DNA of 64,000 nucleotides from Lophium mytilinum. Its lineage: Eukaryota > Ascomycota > Dothideomycetes > Mytilinidiales > Mytilinidiaceae. The stretch is from positions 1,371,834 through 1,435,833 of the forward strand of contig MU004189.1 of the NCBI GenBank assembly GCA_010093605.1, read 5' to 3'. A program made the translations under genes and the position numbers. Numbering within the stretch: position 1 is the stretch's first letter; the number at the start of each line of letters is the position of its first letter. The notes beneath the pieces were generated by a model, which had not been told where the DNA came from, made no database searches, and was given only the letters and a program-made list of their open reading frames with translations. Below are positions 34,768-46,493 of this stretch, in pieces.

Positions 34768-35861
34768 CTACTTAACCTGCTGATACGAAGAGAGGACGAC
34801 ACCCTCCTCCGAATCAAGAGACTCCTTCCCAGCCGACTTCCTCCCTCGCAACGACCAATTCGACTCGGCCCAGAGGCCCTTGAAAACAAGGCCAGGATGA
34901 CAAATTGTCAGAAAGAAACAAGCAATGATAACAAATGGGCCTTCGAAGATCATGAATAGCGCTTCGTTGTTCGCCACCGAGCCGCCAAAACCAGACTGCA
35001 GCTCGATCACACGGAAAATAGATCGAATCAAGATGGCGAAAGTAGCGACCGCGAGACCTGTTTCAAGTTAGCAATGTTTCCAGGGGCAAGCGCTGGTCTA
35101 TACGTACTCCACTTGAAATACTTGAAATACTTGCTTGCCCTGAGCTCAGAAAACTTTTGGTAGTTGCTCTTCGGCGCCCGATGCACGCGCAGGGCATAGT
35201 CACCCGCTAGACCGATGAAGACCAGCAACGAGAAGACTTGGAATGCCAAACCCGCCACCATGATGTTCGCTCCCATATCCGATCCAGCCTTGTCGTTCGC
35301 CGTCGCCGCAATCGCGCCGCCGACGGATTGGAGTAGCAGAGAGAAGAAATCACATCCACAAAAGATGAACATGTATGTCTTCGGTTGGAATCGTGAGCTG
35401 TCGGGTCCGTATGCCATGATGATTCGGCCGAGGCATAGATAGATGGCGGCCGAGAGGAAGGCTGGGCCAATTGTGAGGGGTATCAGGTATCTATCGTCGC
35501 CGTCCTTGTCAGCTACTACATTTCCGGCACCGACGTCGTTGAGTTCTTACAGTAGGAAGCTGTTAAAGTCAAAGGGATCACCGTGTAGCATAACACGTCC
35601 TGCGTATCCCAGAACCTCAAGTACTATCCCGCAGAACATCCCAACAAAGAAGCCCCATGTTTTGTGTCGGATTCCGAAGAAGCATTGCGCAATGAAGAGG
35701 ACAGCGAAGATGATGAGGTAGATGAGGTTGCCGGCGAGCGATGGGAGGTACTCGACTTGGGCATAGTCGAGCGAGCAGATGGAGACGGTGCAGAGATATT
35801 CTGGAATCGCGGTGCCGTTCTTGGCGTATACGTATTGGATGGTGTCGTTTGACTGTGTCAT
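34768..35861 (-). CDS. RTA1 family seven-span membrane protein
   Basis: Member of the fungal RTA1/RSB1 lipid-translocating exporter-like family, linked in yeast to 7-aminocholesterol resistance and sphingoid base export. Three exons join in frame (35861-35551, 35490-35108, 35057-34768), giving 327 residues. About seven hydrophobic helices are visible, starting after YLPSLAGNLIYLIIF. Family blocks present are EVLGYAGR, the loop GRIIMAYGPDSSRFQPKTYMFIF-like segment, CDFFSLLLQSVGG, and RSIFRVIELQSGFGG followed by NEALFMIFEGPFV. The short hydrophilic C-terminus ends in SSYQQVK. The substrate cannot be inferred. Confidence 0.93.
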
Positions 35862-37783
35862 TTTGGGTTTTGGGGAATGAAGTGCGGGATTTGAAGGGGA
35901 GACTTTCAATCCGAAGGACTTCGACGCTGTTAATACCAGGAAAGGCTAGAAATAAGGCTTGACGCGGAGAAGAATAGAAGAAGTCTAACAAAGGCGCTCT
36001 ATAGAAGAGGAAGGTATCGTGAAGCCAGAACTTTCAAACCGCAATCGGGCACCACATCTATATACGCGCCCCTCTATGACCAGCTGCGCCAGATGCCTAC
36101 CACAAGCAGCAGAGTTTACGAGTTCGCCTTTCAGCCCTTTGACTGTGGGCGGACCTTTTCCATGTAACTAGCAAGGCTATGCGACGCGCCAACACGCTTC
36201 AGCCCCAGTCTTAGATGGGTCGGGTAACAGAGAACGAGCCACCCAATCACAGCCCATGATCTAAGAATGGCATGGAGCTAAGCAACGCTTAATCTTATCT
36301 TAATTTGGTAGTGAAGGAGCGCCGCTTGGGCCCGCCGCGCGTCGGTTGGACTTTTGCTAATTGCGAAAGGCTTGGAAGTTGGGGAGTCTGCCTTGTCTCA
36401 TCATGAAGTGTTTGTCTTGATACAGAAGTATTCTTGCGAAACCTACCGTAACGCGTCGCCATATTTTGCGTTGTTCGTGCATTGAAACCGTTCGGTACTG
36501 CCAATCTCGCAAGGTTCTCTGGATGGGATCAATGATGGTCTTGGTACGACATCTGCCCCGCTATGATTGGTAACCAGAGTATGGTAGGGTACCTTCTATT
36601 TGGGTGTCCTCCTTGAGCTGTGGGTTGTCTTGGTATATGGTTCGAGTGCTGCAGCGGCGGGAAAAACACGTCAGTTCCTCGTATTCTTTTAGCGAGAAGG
36701 GCCAGGCTCTTGTTGTCTAGATTTTCTCGTCTCCTCAACAAGTCAACAATGCTATTGCCATGCGGTTAATACAATCGTCGCCTGAGGCATTGCAAGTTCG
36801 AGTATCTGCGGCGAAGCCTTGTGGACCGCAGCTGGCGAGAACGAAGCCACCCTGCCACCCAGGCCACTACTCGGCTGTTTTAGCCCGCGACCGCAGCGAA
36901 TTGCGACTACTTCAGCTTCGACCTTCCTTGTCAATAGAACACGTAAAGAAGAAGCAACATAAGCACTAGAAGACGGTATCTCCGCGAGCAGATTGGTTGT
37001 CATCACGGCATGAGCTCCACTCCGAGCTGCATGGTTAAGTGAGATTGCCATCCTTTTAAAAGATGTCCATACTTTTAGACAGCGAACCTCAAATATGACT
37101 GACAGGACGCGATGTAAGTCACAATACTACGTGATGTTCAGTATAGTCTCTCTCGGCTTAGTCTCCACTGCGCATCGTCTCCTTTCCACGCTTCTAGAGC
37201 ACTCTCACTATTCTCACCAGATGTTGTGCTTCATGTCAGTACTATCCTAAACTTTGTCAGCCTTATCTCTTGGTATGAACAGGCACGGCTGCGCAAGGCT
37301 GGAGAAAGCGATTCCTCGGCGGAGGCTGTACTAGGCAGAAGTTCCTGGACCACGACAAGTTCAATAGTTTCCTACCATTCTTTTCTGAGCTATATTCTGG
37401 TGCTCGTCTTTTGCAATAGTGCATCTTCGTTTTGTTGAACTGACGGAGAATAAATCCACATAGTGCTATCGCCTCTATTGCGGGACTTCCGATGGCTGCG
37501 GGGAAGATATCCGGGATCACTGCGTCAATCACAACAAGTGTCCAAGAAGCGCCAAATCTTGCAAACAAAATACTTGAAAAAGTCAGAAAGAAAGCTATAT
37601 ACCGGACCGCAGTGGTGAATCTTCTAGGCGGAAGACTTCTGTCTGTTTTCAGTAGCAAGCTAATTTCTTTGAGATACCGTGACGATATCGCCCGTGACGG
37701 AGGGATTCACGAAAACCTTTCACACTACCATAAGCAGAGAAGTGACCCTTTCATGGCTACAGTCGACTCTTGCCCGAACAAAG
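35862..37783. other. Intergenic, 1922 bp
   Basis: Upstream of the RTA1 gene and downstream of the TIM-barrel gene. A minus-strand frame at 37263-37658 has a hydrophobic stretch (FFLTFSSILFARFGASW) but no recognisable family, and I do not call it. Other short frames look random. No repeats are identified. Confidence 0.45.
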
Positions 37784-38760
37784 CTACTCATGAAGCCTGT
37801 GCATCGAATTTTCCGCCCTCGCAGCACAATGTCCTGGTTCAATAGACTTGTCACGCATTCTTCGGTCAAAGCTCTCCAGAGATATCCACCCTTTGAAGCC
37901 CTTCTCCAAGACCCACGCCTGCACCATCTCTTTCACCGGCATATAGCCGCCAAGGCCTGATTCCAGAGGAAATGGGCGCGCATGTTTCGACCACGTGAAT
38001 TCAGCCGCCTCCCCTTCAACGTACCACGGATGCTTGTCCGAGAAGGGTGGATCAAAACGCTCTCCATCCGCGAGCTGGATGTAAAACAGTTTTTCTAGCG
38101 GAAAGTCTTGTACAAAGTCGCGAAGCGAATTGGCTAGGTTCTTGTCTCCACTTGGGTACTTCCCAGAGGGGTCATATGGGTTTCCCCAAATCTTGCTCGC
38201 TATGTGAAAGGTGTCGAGGCAAATGCCGAAGTTGGATCGATCTACGAGATTGGCGAGGCGAAGAGAATCTTGCCAGGTGCGATAGCAGACTGACCAAGAC
38301 ATTGGCTCGTATGCAATGGAGATAACCAGTTCAGCGGCGCTGGCCAAGTCCGCGAGCTGTTGCAGCTCGGAAACGATGAGAGCTTCATCTTCGATGGCAT
38401 CTTTGCCGAATTGTGCAGGTACCTGCATGTATGTGGCACCCAGGATACGCGCGATCTTGATCCATTCGGCTGCTACACTGAGTCGTTCCTCAAGCGGCGA
38501 GGTATGGCCTTCGAAATTCTCGAATGGGCATAGCGAAGTATTTCGAGTCCTTCTTCCCGACACAATTGGCGGACAAGGTCTGCACCTATTTCTATGTCTA
38601 CTTTTCGCGATGTAGTGTAATTCTTGAGGTCGGCGTGTACAATTTCAATGCCTTCGAAGCTATGGCTGGCGGCGGCATGGATCTTGTGGTCGAGGGAATG
38701 CGATGGATGAAGCCCCAAGGATGAGGTGCTGATGGCGAGTTTGTTGTTAAAGGTCTTCAT
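37784..38760 (-). pseudogene. TIM-barrel sugar isomerase / 3-dehydroshikimate dehydratase-like gene with a frameshift
   Basis: Belongs to the xylose-isomerase-like (AP endonuclease 2) TIM-barrel family; the closest remembered members are fungal 3-dehydroshikimate dehydratases of quinate use. The ATG at 38760 starts MKTFNNKLAISTSSLG, then FEGIEIVHADL and GLEIL in one frame to about 38536. Family sequence then continues in another frame (PFENFEGHTSPLEERL, GATYMQVPAQFG, YEPMSWSV, GICLDTFHIA, FYIQLADGER, WISLESFDRRM) to the stop at 37784. One base appears to be missing at the junction near 38536 and no intron fits there. Without the shift the product would have about 326 residues, a normal length, and metal-ligand candidates (the E in AYEP, D and H in LDTFH, E in SLESF) are kept. 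This is either a very young pseudogene or a base-calling error. Confidence 0.75.
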
Positions 38761-39635
38761 GGCGGGGAATATGAAAAGTTTGAAGTTCGTGTTAATACCT
38801 TACCATGCTAAATATATACATATATAAGAGCCATACTGTTTGGTGCATTAGCGGGGAGAATTGCGCCTGGCACGATCCTAAGGGGAATTTGTCCCGCCAC
38901 CTGGGCAGGAGATTGAAATCCCCAAGGTTAGAGGTGCACCTTTCTCCACTGGGATCGCCGTTCAAGACAACAATCTTGAAACTCCGGATTTAGATCAAAA
39001 ATGCCACTCATCCTTCCTAGGACTTCACATCTTACCGGCGATCAACAACGCGACTGTCGATTCCACGTTAGGTCCATAGAAGTTCGTCAAAAGACGGAAC
39101 ATTGATTACCAGATTAGAGGAGAAACCCCCAGAATAACAGAGGATGACTAAGGAGAAATTACAAAGAACACCATGACCTCAGACGCGAGACCTTCCATCT
39201 CAACCCTTTGGTCTCAAGACGCTTTTCACTTCCTGCGAACAGGAAGTATTCCAGAGCCTGCCTGCTTATCTTCAGTTTTGAAATTTGGCAGCCCTCCTGT
39301 ACTGGAGTTTTGCGGCTGTCGATACCTACAAAGCTGTATCCAATAACGACCTCGGGACGCCCGAGACTGCCTCAAGATGCAGGAATTCAGCCTTGCGAGG
39401 CACCCAAGCTGGAGAGGCACAGCCGACATGGCTGCCGACCGTATTGCTAACAGCGCCTTGGGTTAACCCTACTTATCTCTCGAGCTCAAGACAGCCTGCC
39501 TCGACCACAGTATCGTTCACGTCCGCATAGTTGCACCTCATCGCTTTGATGCCACATCGAGTCCTCGCAGGCCAATCCTCTTGACCACGAAACAACCACC
39601 CGAGGCCTAAGAGTCGCACATGAACTCCTTGCAAG
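38761..39635. other. Intergenic, divergent promoters
   Basis: An 875 bp region between the TIM-barrel gene (minus) and the NACHT gene (plus). A TATATA-rich patch lies at 38811-38826, about 55 bp before the TIM-barrel ATG, and may act as its core promoter. Nothing else is identified. Confidence 0.5.
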
Positions 39636-42600
39636 ATGTCAGCCCACCGCATTGACGCAATACCGGCACAGCCATGGGCACTTGCCAAAGCGCGGTACAC
39701 GGAGGACCTGTCGGACGAGGAACAGAGCCTCTTCGAGACGGCAACGCTAGATAATATATTCTATAGAGCTAGTGCAGCGGAGAAGAAACACAAGGCAGAG
39801 AGCAAAACGCGGGCTGTGCATGAGAAAATGCGACCGCTGCTGGAGGCAGTGGAAGACTATGGGAAAGCGATGGATGTGTACGCCAACACTTATTCGCTAG
39901 CTTTGGCACCAATCTGGGGCAGTATCAGAGTCTTACTGCAAGTAAGTAGACTAGTTCGGTAGAAATTACATAGGGCTTATGCGACACGTTCGCTAACTTG
40001 AACCAAGTATGCTTCAGACTTTGGGAAATACTATGAAAAAATAGTCGATATACTTGCTCGAATCGGCGATGTACTACCCCGTTTTCGAATCTATGAGCGC
40101 CTGTTCCCAGACCACACACGTCTGGTTCTTGCACTAGCAGACGCATATCTAGACATCATCAAGTTCTGCACTGACGCCAAAGCTGTCTTCACGGCGGGCA
40201 AGAATTCACGCAAACCCTTCAAAATCATCTGGAAACCATTTAGCAAAAGATTTGATGCATATTTATACCAATTCCGAAGACATCAAAAGGAGGTGGAGAA
40301 GGAAGCGGGTGTGTCACACATGATCGAAAGCAAACAAGAACGAGAAATGGAACAAGCGAACAGGGAATTGCAAGAGCGAAACATGAAGAAAGAGATGCGC
40401 CGCCAAGTCCTCACGCGACTTTCTACAGGAGAGTACCAAGCGAACCACAACAGAGCCCGGTGTGTCCGGATAGATGGAACCGGGGAGTGGGTTTTGAGCC
40501 ATCCCTCATTCACTGCTTGGCTTCAAGACTCAAAAAGTGGTTGCTTCTGTTGCTTCGGCATACCAGGGTCTGGCAAAACTGTCCTCGCATCAGCCATCAT
40601 TGATTCCTTGCTCGTTCGAGATACCGACAACGAGGCCGTGGTTGCGTACTATTATTGTGACTACGCCAATCCCACGACCTTGGAAATGGGTACCATCATT
40701 GGTTCGCTCGTAAGACAACTCATCGAGAAACTTGAACCAGAGATAACAGATCAACTCGAAGAAGAGGTGAACAAATGCTACGAGACGGTGTCTCCCAACT
40801 TGATCTGTGGTGGGCTTACAAAACTGCTTCATCGCTTCATCGATCAATCAAAATCAGTCTTTTTCGTTCTGGATGGAATTGATGAGTTATCGCGGCGTAA
40901 TCAGTCTGAATTACATCGGATCGTATCGGAAACCATAGATCACAATAATTGCGCCGTGAAAGTATTTCTCACCAGCCGTCGCGAAGAGAGATTAATCAGA
41001 AAACTCTTTGCCGAATATTCATCCATTGACATGTCTGACACCCAGAATCAAACCCAAATTTCTCAGTACATACGCTGTACGATCGAAGGGAGGATCAAGT
41101 CCGAAGAGCTCCGTATCAGAGACCCAGATCTGAAGGATGAGATTATTATCGCTCTTGTAAATGGCGCCAAAGACATGTAAGAAATCTTCTTAGTGGATTG
41201 ACTAAAACACCACTAATTCTGCGAACTGATCCCTCACCAGGTTTCTTTGGGTTAAATTCCAGATTGATGACATCTGCGGAGCCCTATGTGATTCCGATAT
41301 ACGTCATATACTCACGCACTTGCCAAAAGACCTTAGAGAAACATACACAAGAATTCTGGACAAGGTTGCTACATCCCCTGGTGGGCATTTGAACGTCAAA
41401 ACAGCAATGCGCATTTTCAAATGGCTCGTATGTGCTCGCCGTACTTTGACGATTGACGAACTTCAAGAGGCGATGGCAATCGACAAAAAGGATAAGTTCC
41501 TCGATGCCACAAAAATCCCAACTGATAAACTTGAAATGATTCAGGTTTGTGGAAACTTGGTCACATATGATCGAGAAGACCACATTGTCAGGTTTGCGCA
41601 CCATACCGTACGGCAATTTCTGGTTTCAGACAATTCGGCAGATCCTTTCTCAGATCTTAACGACTACTCGTCCGCTGGATGGTCCCAGTTTTCTTTGGAA
41701 GAAGCCAAAGAAATGGTTGGGCAACTTTGTCATGACTACCTCTATTTTTCTGACTTTGAACAACAAATAACTCGCATAGAAAATCGACCTGTAGTTACCA
41801 AAACCTCAACACTGAACAGTTTGATATGGGCCGGAGTTCCGTCTACTGTGTCGACAGTTTTCAAAACACTTTTTGGGACCTCCTCGGTGTCAAACGCCGT
41901 CACTCTGGATGGGAATCTTTTGCAATCCAAGCCAGTACCGCCATTGCTACACAAGAAGTACCGGTTACTTGACTACGTCACCACTTACTGGGTGTGGCAC
42001 ATCTTCGACCTCGAGCTACCAAGATCGAGAATCATGGACCTTGTTGAGACAAAGCAGCTATCCTTCGAATTCCGACCTTGGAAGACAGGACCATATGCCG
42101 CAATTAAACCACCCAGTACTCTACACATGCTCAGTACCTTTAGATTCGCACTAGCTGAAGGCTTATTGCCCCTTCTCAGAACCTGCGAGCCACGCATTGC
42201 AGACTGCTATGATTCGGAGATCAAGATGGGGAGAAATCCAGCTATTTTAGCCTGTGAACTCAATCATCCCTCTGTCTTGGAAGAACTTGTTCCGCTAGAG
42301 TTTCGTCGTTTCCTCGGTGAAGGCCCCAAAAATCCGTTTGCATGGGCTTTAATCAACGCTGCATCATACAGTTCATCGCCAGCATGCCTCCATAAAGTTA
42401 TTGACGCATTTATCGCGGATTTCCAGATCCGCTGGGTAGACCCGACGCTCATCGATCAGATTTTCCTCATCCTATGCGATGCCACAAAAGCTGGAAATCT
42501 TCAAGTTGTGGAAAATATCCTCGCACAAGACATAGCTTCAGACCTTCGGGCTCGCTGTACGCAATCGCCGAGCCTTACAACTCTCACACAGCCTCCGGAA

Positions 42601-44379
42601 TTTGCGGCAGCTAATGGCTGTATTTCCATTCTGAAGCTCTTTATTAAGCATAACTGGAATTTGAAAAGTTCGATGGCTTTCGCTGCGATGAATGTTCGAA
42701 AAGACGCTCTGCGAACTCTGCTAGTTCGGACCCAAGCTAGCGAGTTTTCCCCATACGTACTCAGCCGCGCCGTGTCCGCAGACGACGAAGACGTCGAACC
42801 TATCAACCTACCGGAACCACCTACCGCTGAGACCAGCAACCCATTCAGAGCGCGTGTCATTGCTAGAAGTCTGGACTCATCAATCTATACATCCACGACA
42901 TATTTCGACGCAATCGATCACGCTTTCATGGTTGCACTCCAGCTGAGCGCGGGAATCTTCGAGAGATCTGAAATAGTGAAGCTGCTCTTAGAGTATGGAG
43001 CCAACGTCAACCAAGTATGCCAGACCACGGACGGGTTAATTCGAAAAAGTTCCATATTCTTGGCGATCGATCGTGGAGACTTAGGGCTTATTGAGACACT
43101 TCTACAAGCCCAGAAATCCTACCTCGGGTTGTGGGGATATCCATTACCATGGGGATTTCCGGATCAGTCGCCTCTGCGGTATGCTTGTTCACAAGAATAT
43201 CTTAAGATTGCAGCCTTTTTGCTTGCCCATGACGGATTTGACATCAATGTGCAGGACAGGCGAGGTTGGACAGAGTTGCAATCTGCCGTAGAAGCGCAAG
43301 ATTACACTGATAGCTGGAAAAATAATGAGTTTGTCATCAAGCGCTTACTTACGCACCCAGATATAGACGTCAATGTTCCGAACTTCCATGGAAATACTGC
43401 TCTCCACATTTCGGCTTCGCGCATTGTTCTCGAGGAAGCCGATGTCGAAGAACGCATGAAACGATATCCGGGCCCAGTAAGCATTCAGCCTGCAGATGCG
43501 GTCACGACTTTCCAGTGTTTACTCGCAGATCCACGGATAGACGTCAACGCTGTAGACAGGAATGGGGCTACCGTCCTCCACCTTGCCGCCAAGGGGAATT
43601 GTCGCACCATAGTTCAAATACTCCTAGATCATCCAAAGGTCAACTTCAACGCCATGACCGGCGATGGAGACACAGCTCTCCATGTTGCAGCTCATAGTGG
43701 GAGTTCTGCAGTTACTCAGTTTCTACTCGGCCACAAAGACGTAAAGGTGAACGCTTTAAACAAGAGAAGAAACACTCCTCTCCATCTTGCAGTATCTTCG
43801 AGCCTCCCTCAGATCGTAGAGATTATACTCCAACATCCAGAGGTCGATTTCAGCATCGCCAACGAGAACTCCGAAACTGTTCTGCTCATGGCTAGGGAGG
43901 GGCAAGGTTCCGTCCGAAAGCATGCTCGCAACGCCATCGCAAAGATGTTCGCAGCACACCCACAAACGGATCTGCTTACGAACAACTTCCTGCACCTGGC
44001 AGTTATGCAGGATAACCCAGAACTACTCGAATTACTTCTTCCCTATCACGAGGGGAGGCTTTTCGGCAAGAATGGCGACGGTCAAACACCTCTGGAGCTT
44101 GCCATTTATCAGAGGAGATTCGACCTAGGATGCTCTATTGTCACAGCGTGCGTAGAGTCGGACATCCAAGACCTAACTACGGATATCTACAACATCATTG
44201 CTATGGTCAACAGCCATCCCACGTTGAGACGCGAAGCAGGTTTCAACAAAATGAAGCGCGCACTAGCAAGGCTGGCACAAAACATTGAAGATAGGGACGC
44301 TAGAATACGAGTGCAAGCCTTGTCAACTAAATGGGTAAATCTTTTTTTTGATTGGGGTATTGGATTTGAACTGGACTGA
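39636..44379 (+). CDS. NACHT-ankyrin (NLR-like STAND) protein
   Basis: Signal-transducing STAND NTPase of the type used in fungal self/non-self recognition. Three exons join in frame (39636-39941, 40008-41176, 41241-44379), giving 1537 residues. The N-terminal 250 residues form a helical domain (PLLEAVEDYGKAMDVYANTY, then WGSIRVLLQ) resembling the DUF7708-type fungal domain often found before NACHT. NACHT follows: Walker A GIPGSGKT at 286-293, Walker B FFVLDGIDEL near 387-396, sensor-like VFLTSRREE. A winged-helix region comes next (MRIFKWLVCARRTLTIDELQEAM). The middle (about 560-1050) is less conserved. Ankyrin repeats fill about 1062-1430 (NTALHISASR, ATVLHLAAKGN, DTALHVAAHSG, NTPLHLAVSSS). 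All key NTPase residues are present, so it looks functional. No effector domain such as HET or a lipase is recognised. Confidence 0.9.
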
Positions 44380-46493
44380 GCAGGAGCTGGAGTAGCCGGA
44401 AGGACGCCCCTTCCGACCACTTGAGGGACTTTACGTCTAGGCCCAACCATCCCGGAGTTCCATCATGAATCTTGCTGGATACAGTTGAGTGAGGCCCTAA
44501 TCTAGTCCGCTTCAATACACTACTGCAGCAAACCGAGATGTTAGGAGCAGTAAGGCTATTGGCATCTTACGTACCCATGACAAGGTAAACAATCCTCTTT
44601 GGGTTCTCTAGAATCAGCCTCTGATCAGGTCTGCAGTTCTCTCACGCTTCTGACGACTTTACGGAACTCGATGACTGGACGACACTTATGATATCGCAGA
44701 GATTGCCTTTCAAACCGCGCTAGGTGTGGAGGAAGTGGCGCAATCAGGGAGTTGTCATAGGAACGAGCTTACTGGAAAGCAAGATGTCAACTAAGACAAG
44801 GGTCATTTGGTGATGGGCGAGGGGATGTTGGTGCGGTATATGCCAATATGGGCGTTGGGACTAGAATGGAGGCCGTACCTGCCATGAATTATACGGCACT
44901 TCACTATACGCGACGAGATCTTCTGGCCCATAGACACATGCGGGGCGTCCAAAAGATGGCACTCTACGTTTGAAGAAGCCGCGGTGTAGGTACAGTACAC
45001 TTGTATGCCAACCCTCGGGGTGCCTTCGTACATTCTCAGAACCTCAGGCGTGATGGTAGGTCATGATCAATATCATAGACCGTTAATACACACCACTATC
45101 ACACGCTACCAATGAACCACACTACCTTCCCCATTCCTGAGAACCCATTATCAAACCTCCGTCTCCCTCATCATCTCCGAGTCCATTTTCTCGCCATCAT
45201 CACCCCAGGCAACCAACGCCCACCATCACCACCCCCTCCCTTCCTCGCCCTCCACCCATCAAATACTGCTTCACCGCTGTCAATCCCACCACCATCAATG
45301 CTTGTTGCTGGTGATTTTGCACACTCCCCCGCTCCACCCGCCATTGAAACCTTTGACGTGTTCTTTGACCACCCTTCCCACCGCTTCATCTCTTCTTTTT
45401 TTTCACTCCTCCTCCACCCACCCCTCATGCGAAGAAAGTGCAGCGGGATTTTTGATCCACCCCTCCCATCGCTAGACGGAGTCGCTGCTTTTGCACCACT
45501 CCATCAACTGGTGCAGATGGTTTTTGAACACGCCCTCCTCCCCCCGCTCCATGAGGTTGATTTTACGTTCGTGTTGATCCACCACTCCAGAACAGCCCAC
45601 CCCATCGGGGTGTTGTAAGGTTGAGTTTATTGCTCCACCTCCCCAGCCATGAACTCTTCTATTTGATTCAGTTGATCCAGCACTACCCAGTGCAGCCATG
45701 ACTAGATCTAAGGTTGAGGTTTGATCAGCGCTCCTCTTCCTCCTTCCTACCCTGCCCTGGGGAAGAACAGAGAAGAGTTGAGGGCGGTGGAGCTTTTATA
45801 CCTAAAAGAAAGGAAGGGTGCTCGGATGCACGTGCTGGACACCCCTCTCACGTGTTCATGATCAGATGGCCAACCTGCAAGGGTCACGATTGAGGAGGTC
45901 CGAGGCGCTATGAGAGTAAGCAAGATATACATATAGTTGTCACAGCGGCGATGACGGCTGAGGGCTCTCAAGTAATTATATTCATAGCGAGAGCCATGCC
46001 AACCCAGCTCCTACAACGGTATATCAATCCAGAATGTTGGGTAGACGACTTTCAACGTCTCGCATCCCACATCCCTCGTTCAAGACTACACAACCTATAC
46101 CAACCATACACCCAAGCAATTCAAACAGCCGACCTTTCCCGCTTCCTCATCCACGCATCCCCACATCCCACCTTAAACCATCAACACACAAAATACAAAA
46201 CACGCCGAAGATCACAAATCTAATAATCCAACAACACGCACCAAGATTACCTTCCCGTATACCCAAGAAAAAAGCAGCCGTCATGACATCGTAAAAACAC
46301 TTTGCTCGCTGTGCAGAAAACATTACGTAGTATCAAAAAACCGAAAAAAAGAGCCTGAAAGCCGGAAACGGGGGTATGTATATCCAAGAGAGTAAGTGCC
46401 CGTATCCACAAGCCTAGAATAGTCACAATAGAAAAGGGGAAATATGATGTAGGTACATTCGAGACATGGGGGTGGAGGGGGAAAGGGGATAAA
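44380..46493. other. Intergenic, 2114 bp, with a CCACC-rich stretch
   Basis: Lies between two convergent genes. A compositionally odd block at 45112-45770 is listed separately. The rest (44380-45110, 45780-46490) has short frames only, and 46100-46260 is A- and C-rich. No gene is recognised. Confidence 0.45.
45112..45770. repeat. Degenerate CCACC-rich low-complexity block
   Basis: Pyrimidine-rich on the plus strand, with CCACC or CCATC words every few tens of bases and near-repeats of TTGATCCACC at about 45446, 45576 and 45671 (the last as TTGATCCAGC). Plus frame 45112-45618 (168 residues) and minus frames 45171-45428 and 45472-45699 are all open, as expected of biased composition, so I do not call a gene. 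Origin unknown. Confidence 0.4.

Noticed and set aside
37263-37658. Minus-strand frame with a hydrophobic stretch next to the TIM-barrel gene, perhaps a transporter remnant
   Set aside because: No transporter motif is visible, only one or two hydrophobic segments, and no flanking exons could be joined.
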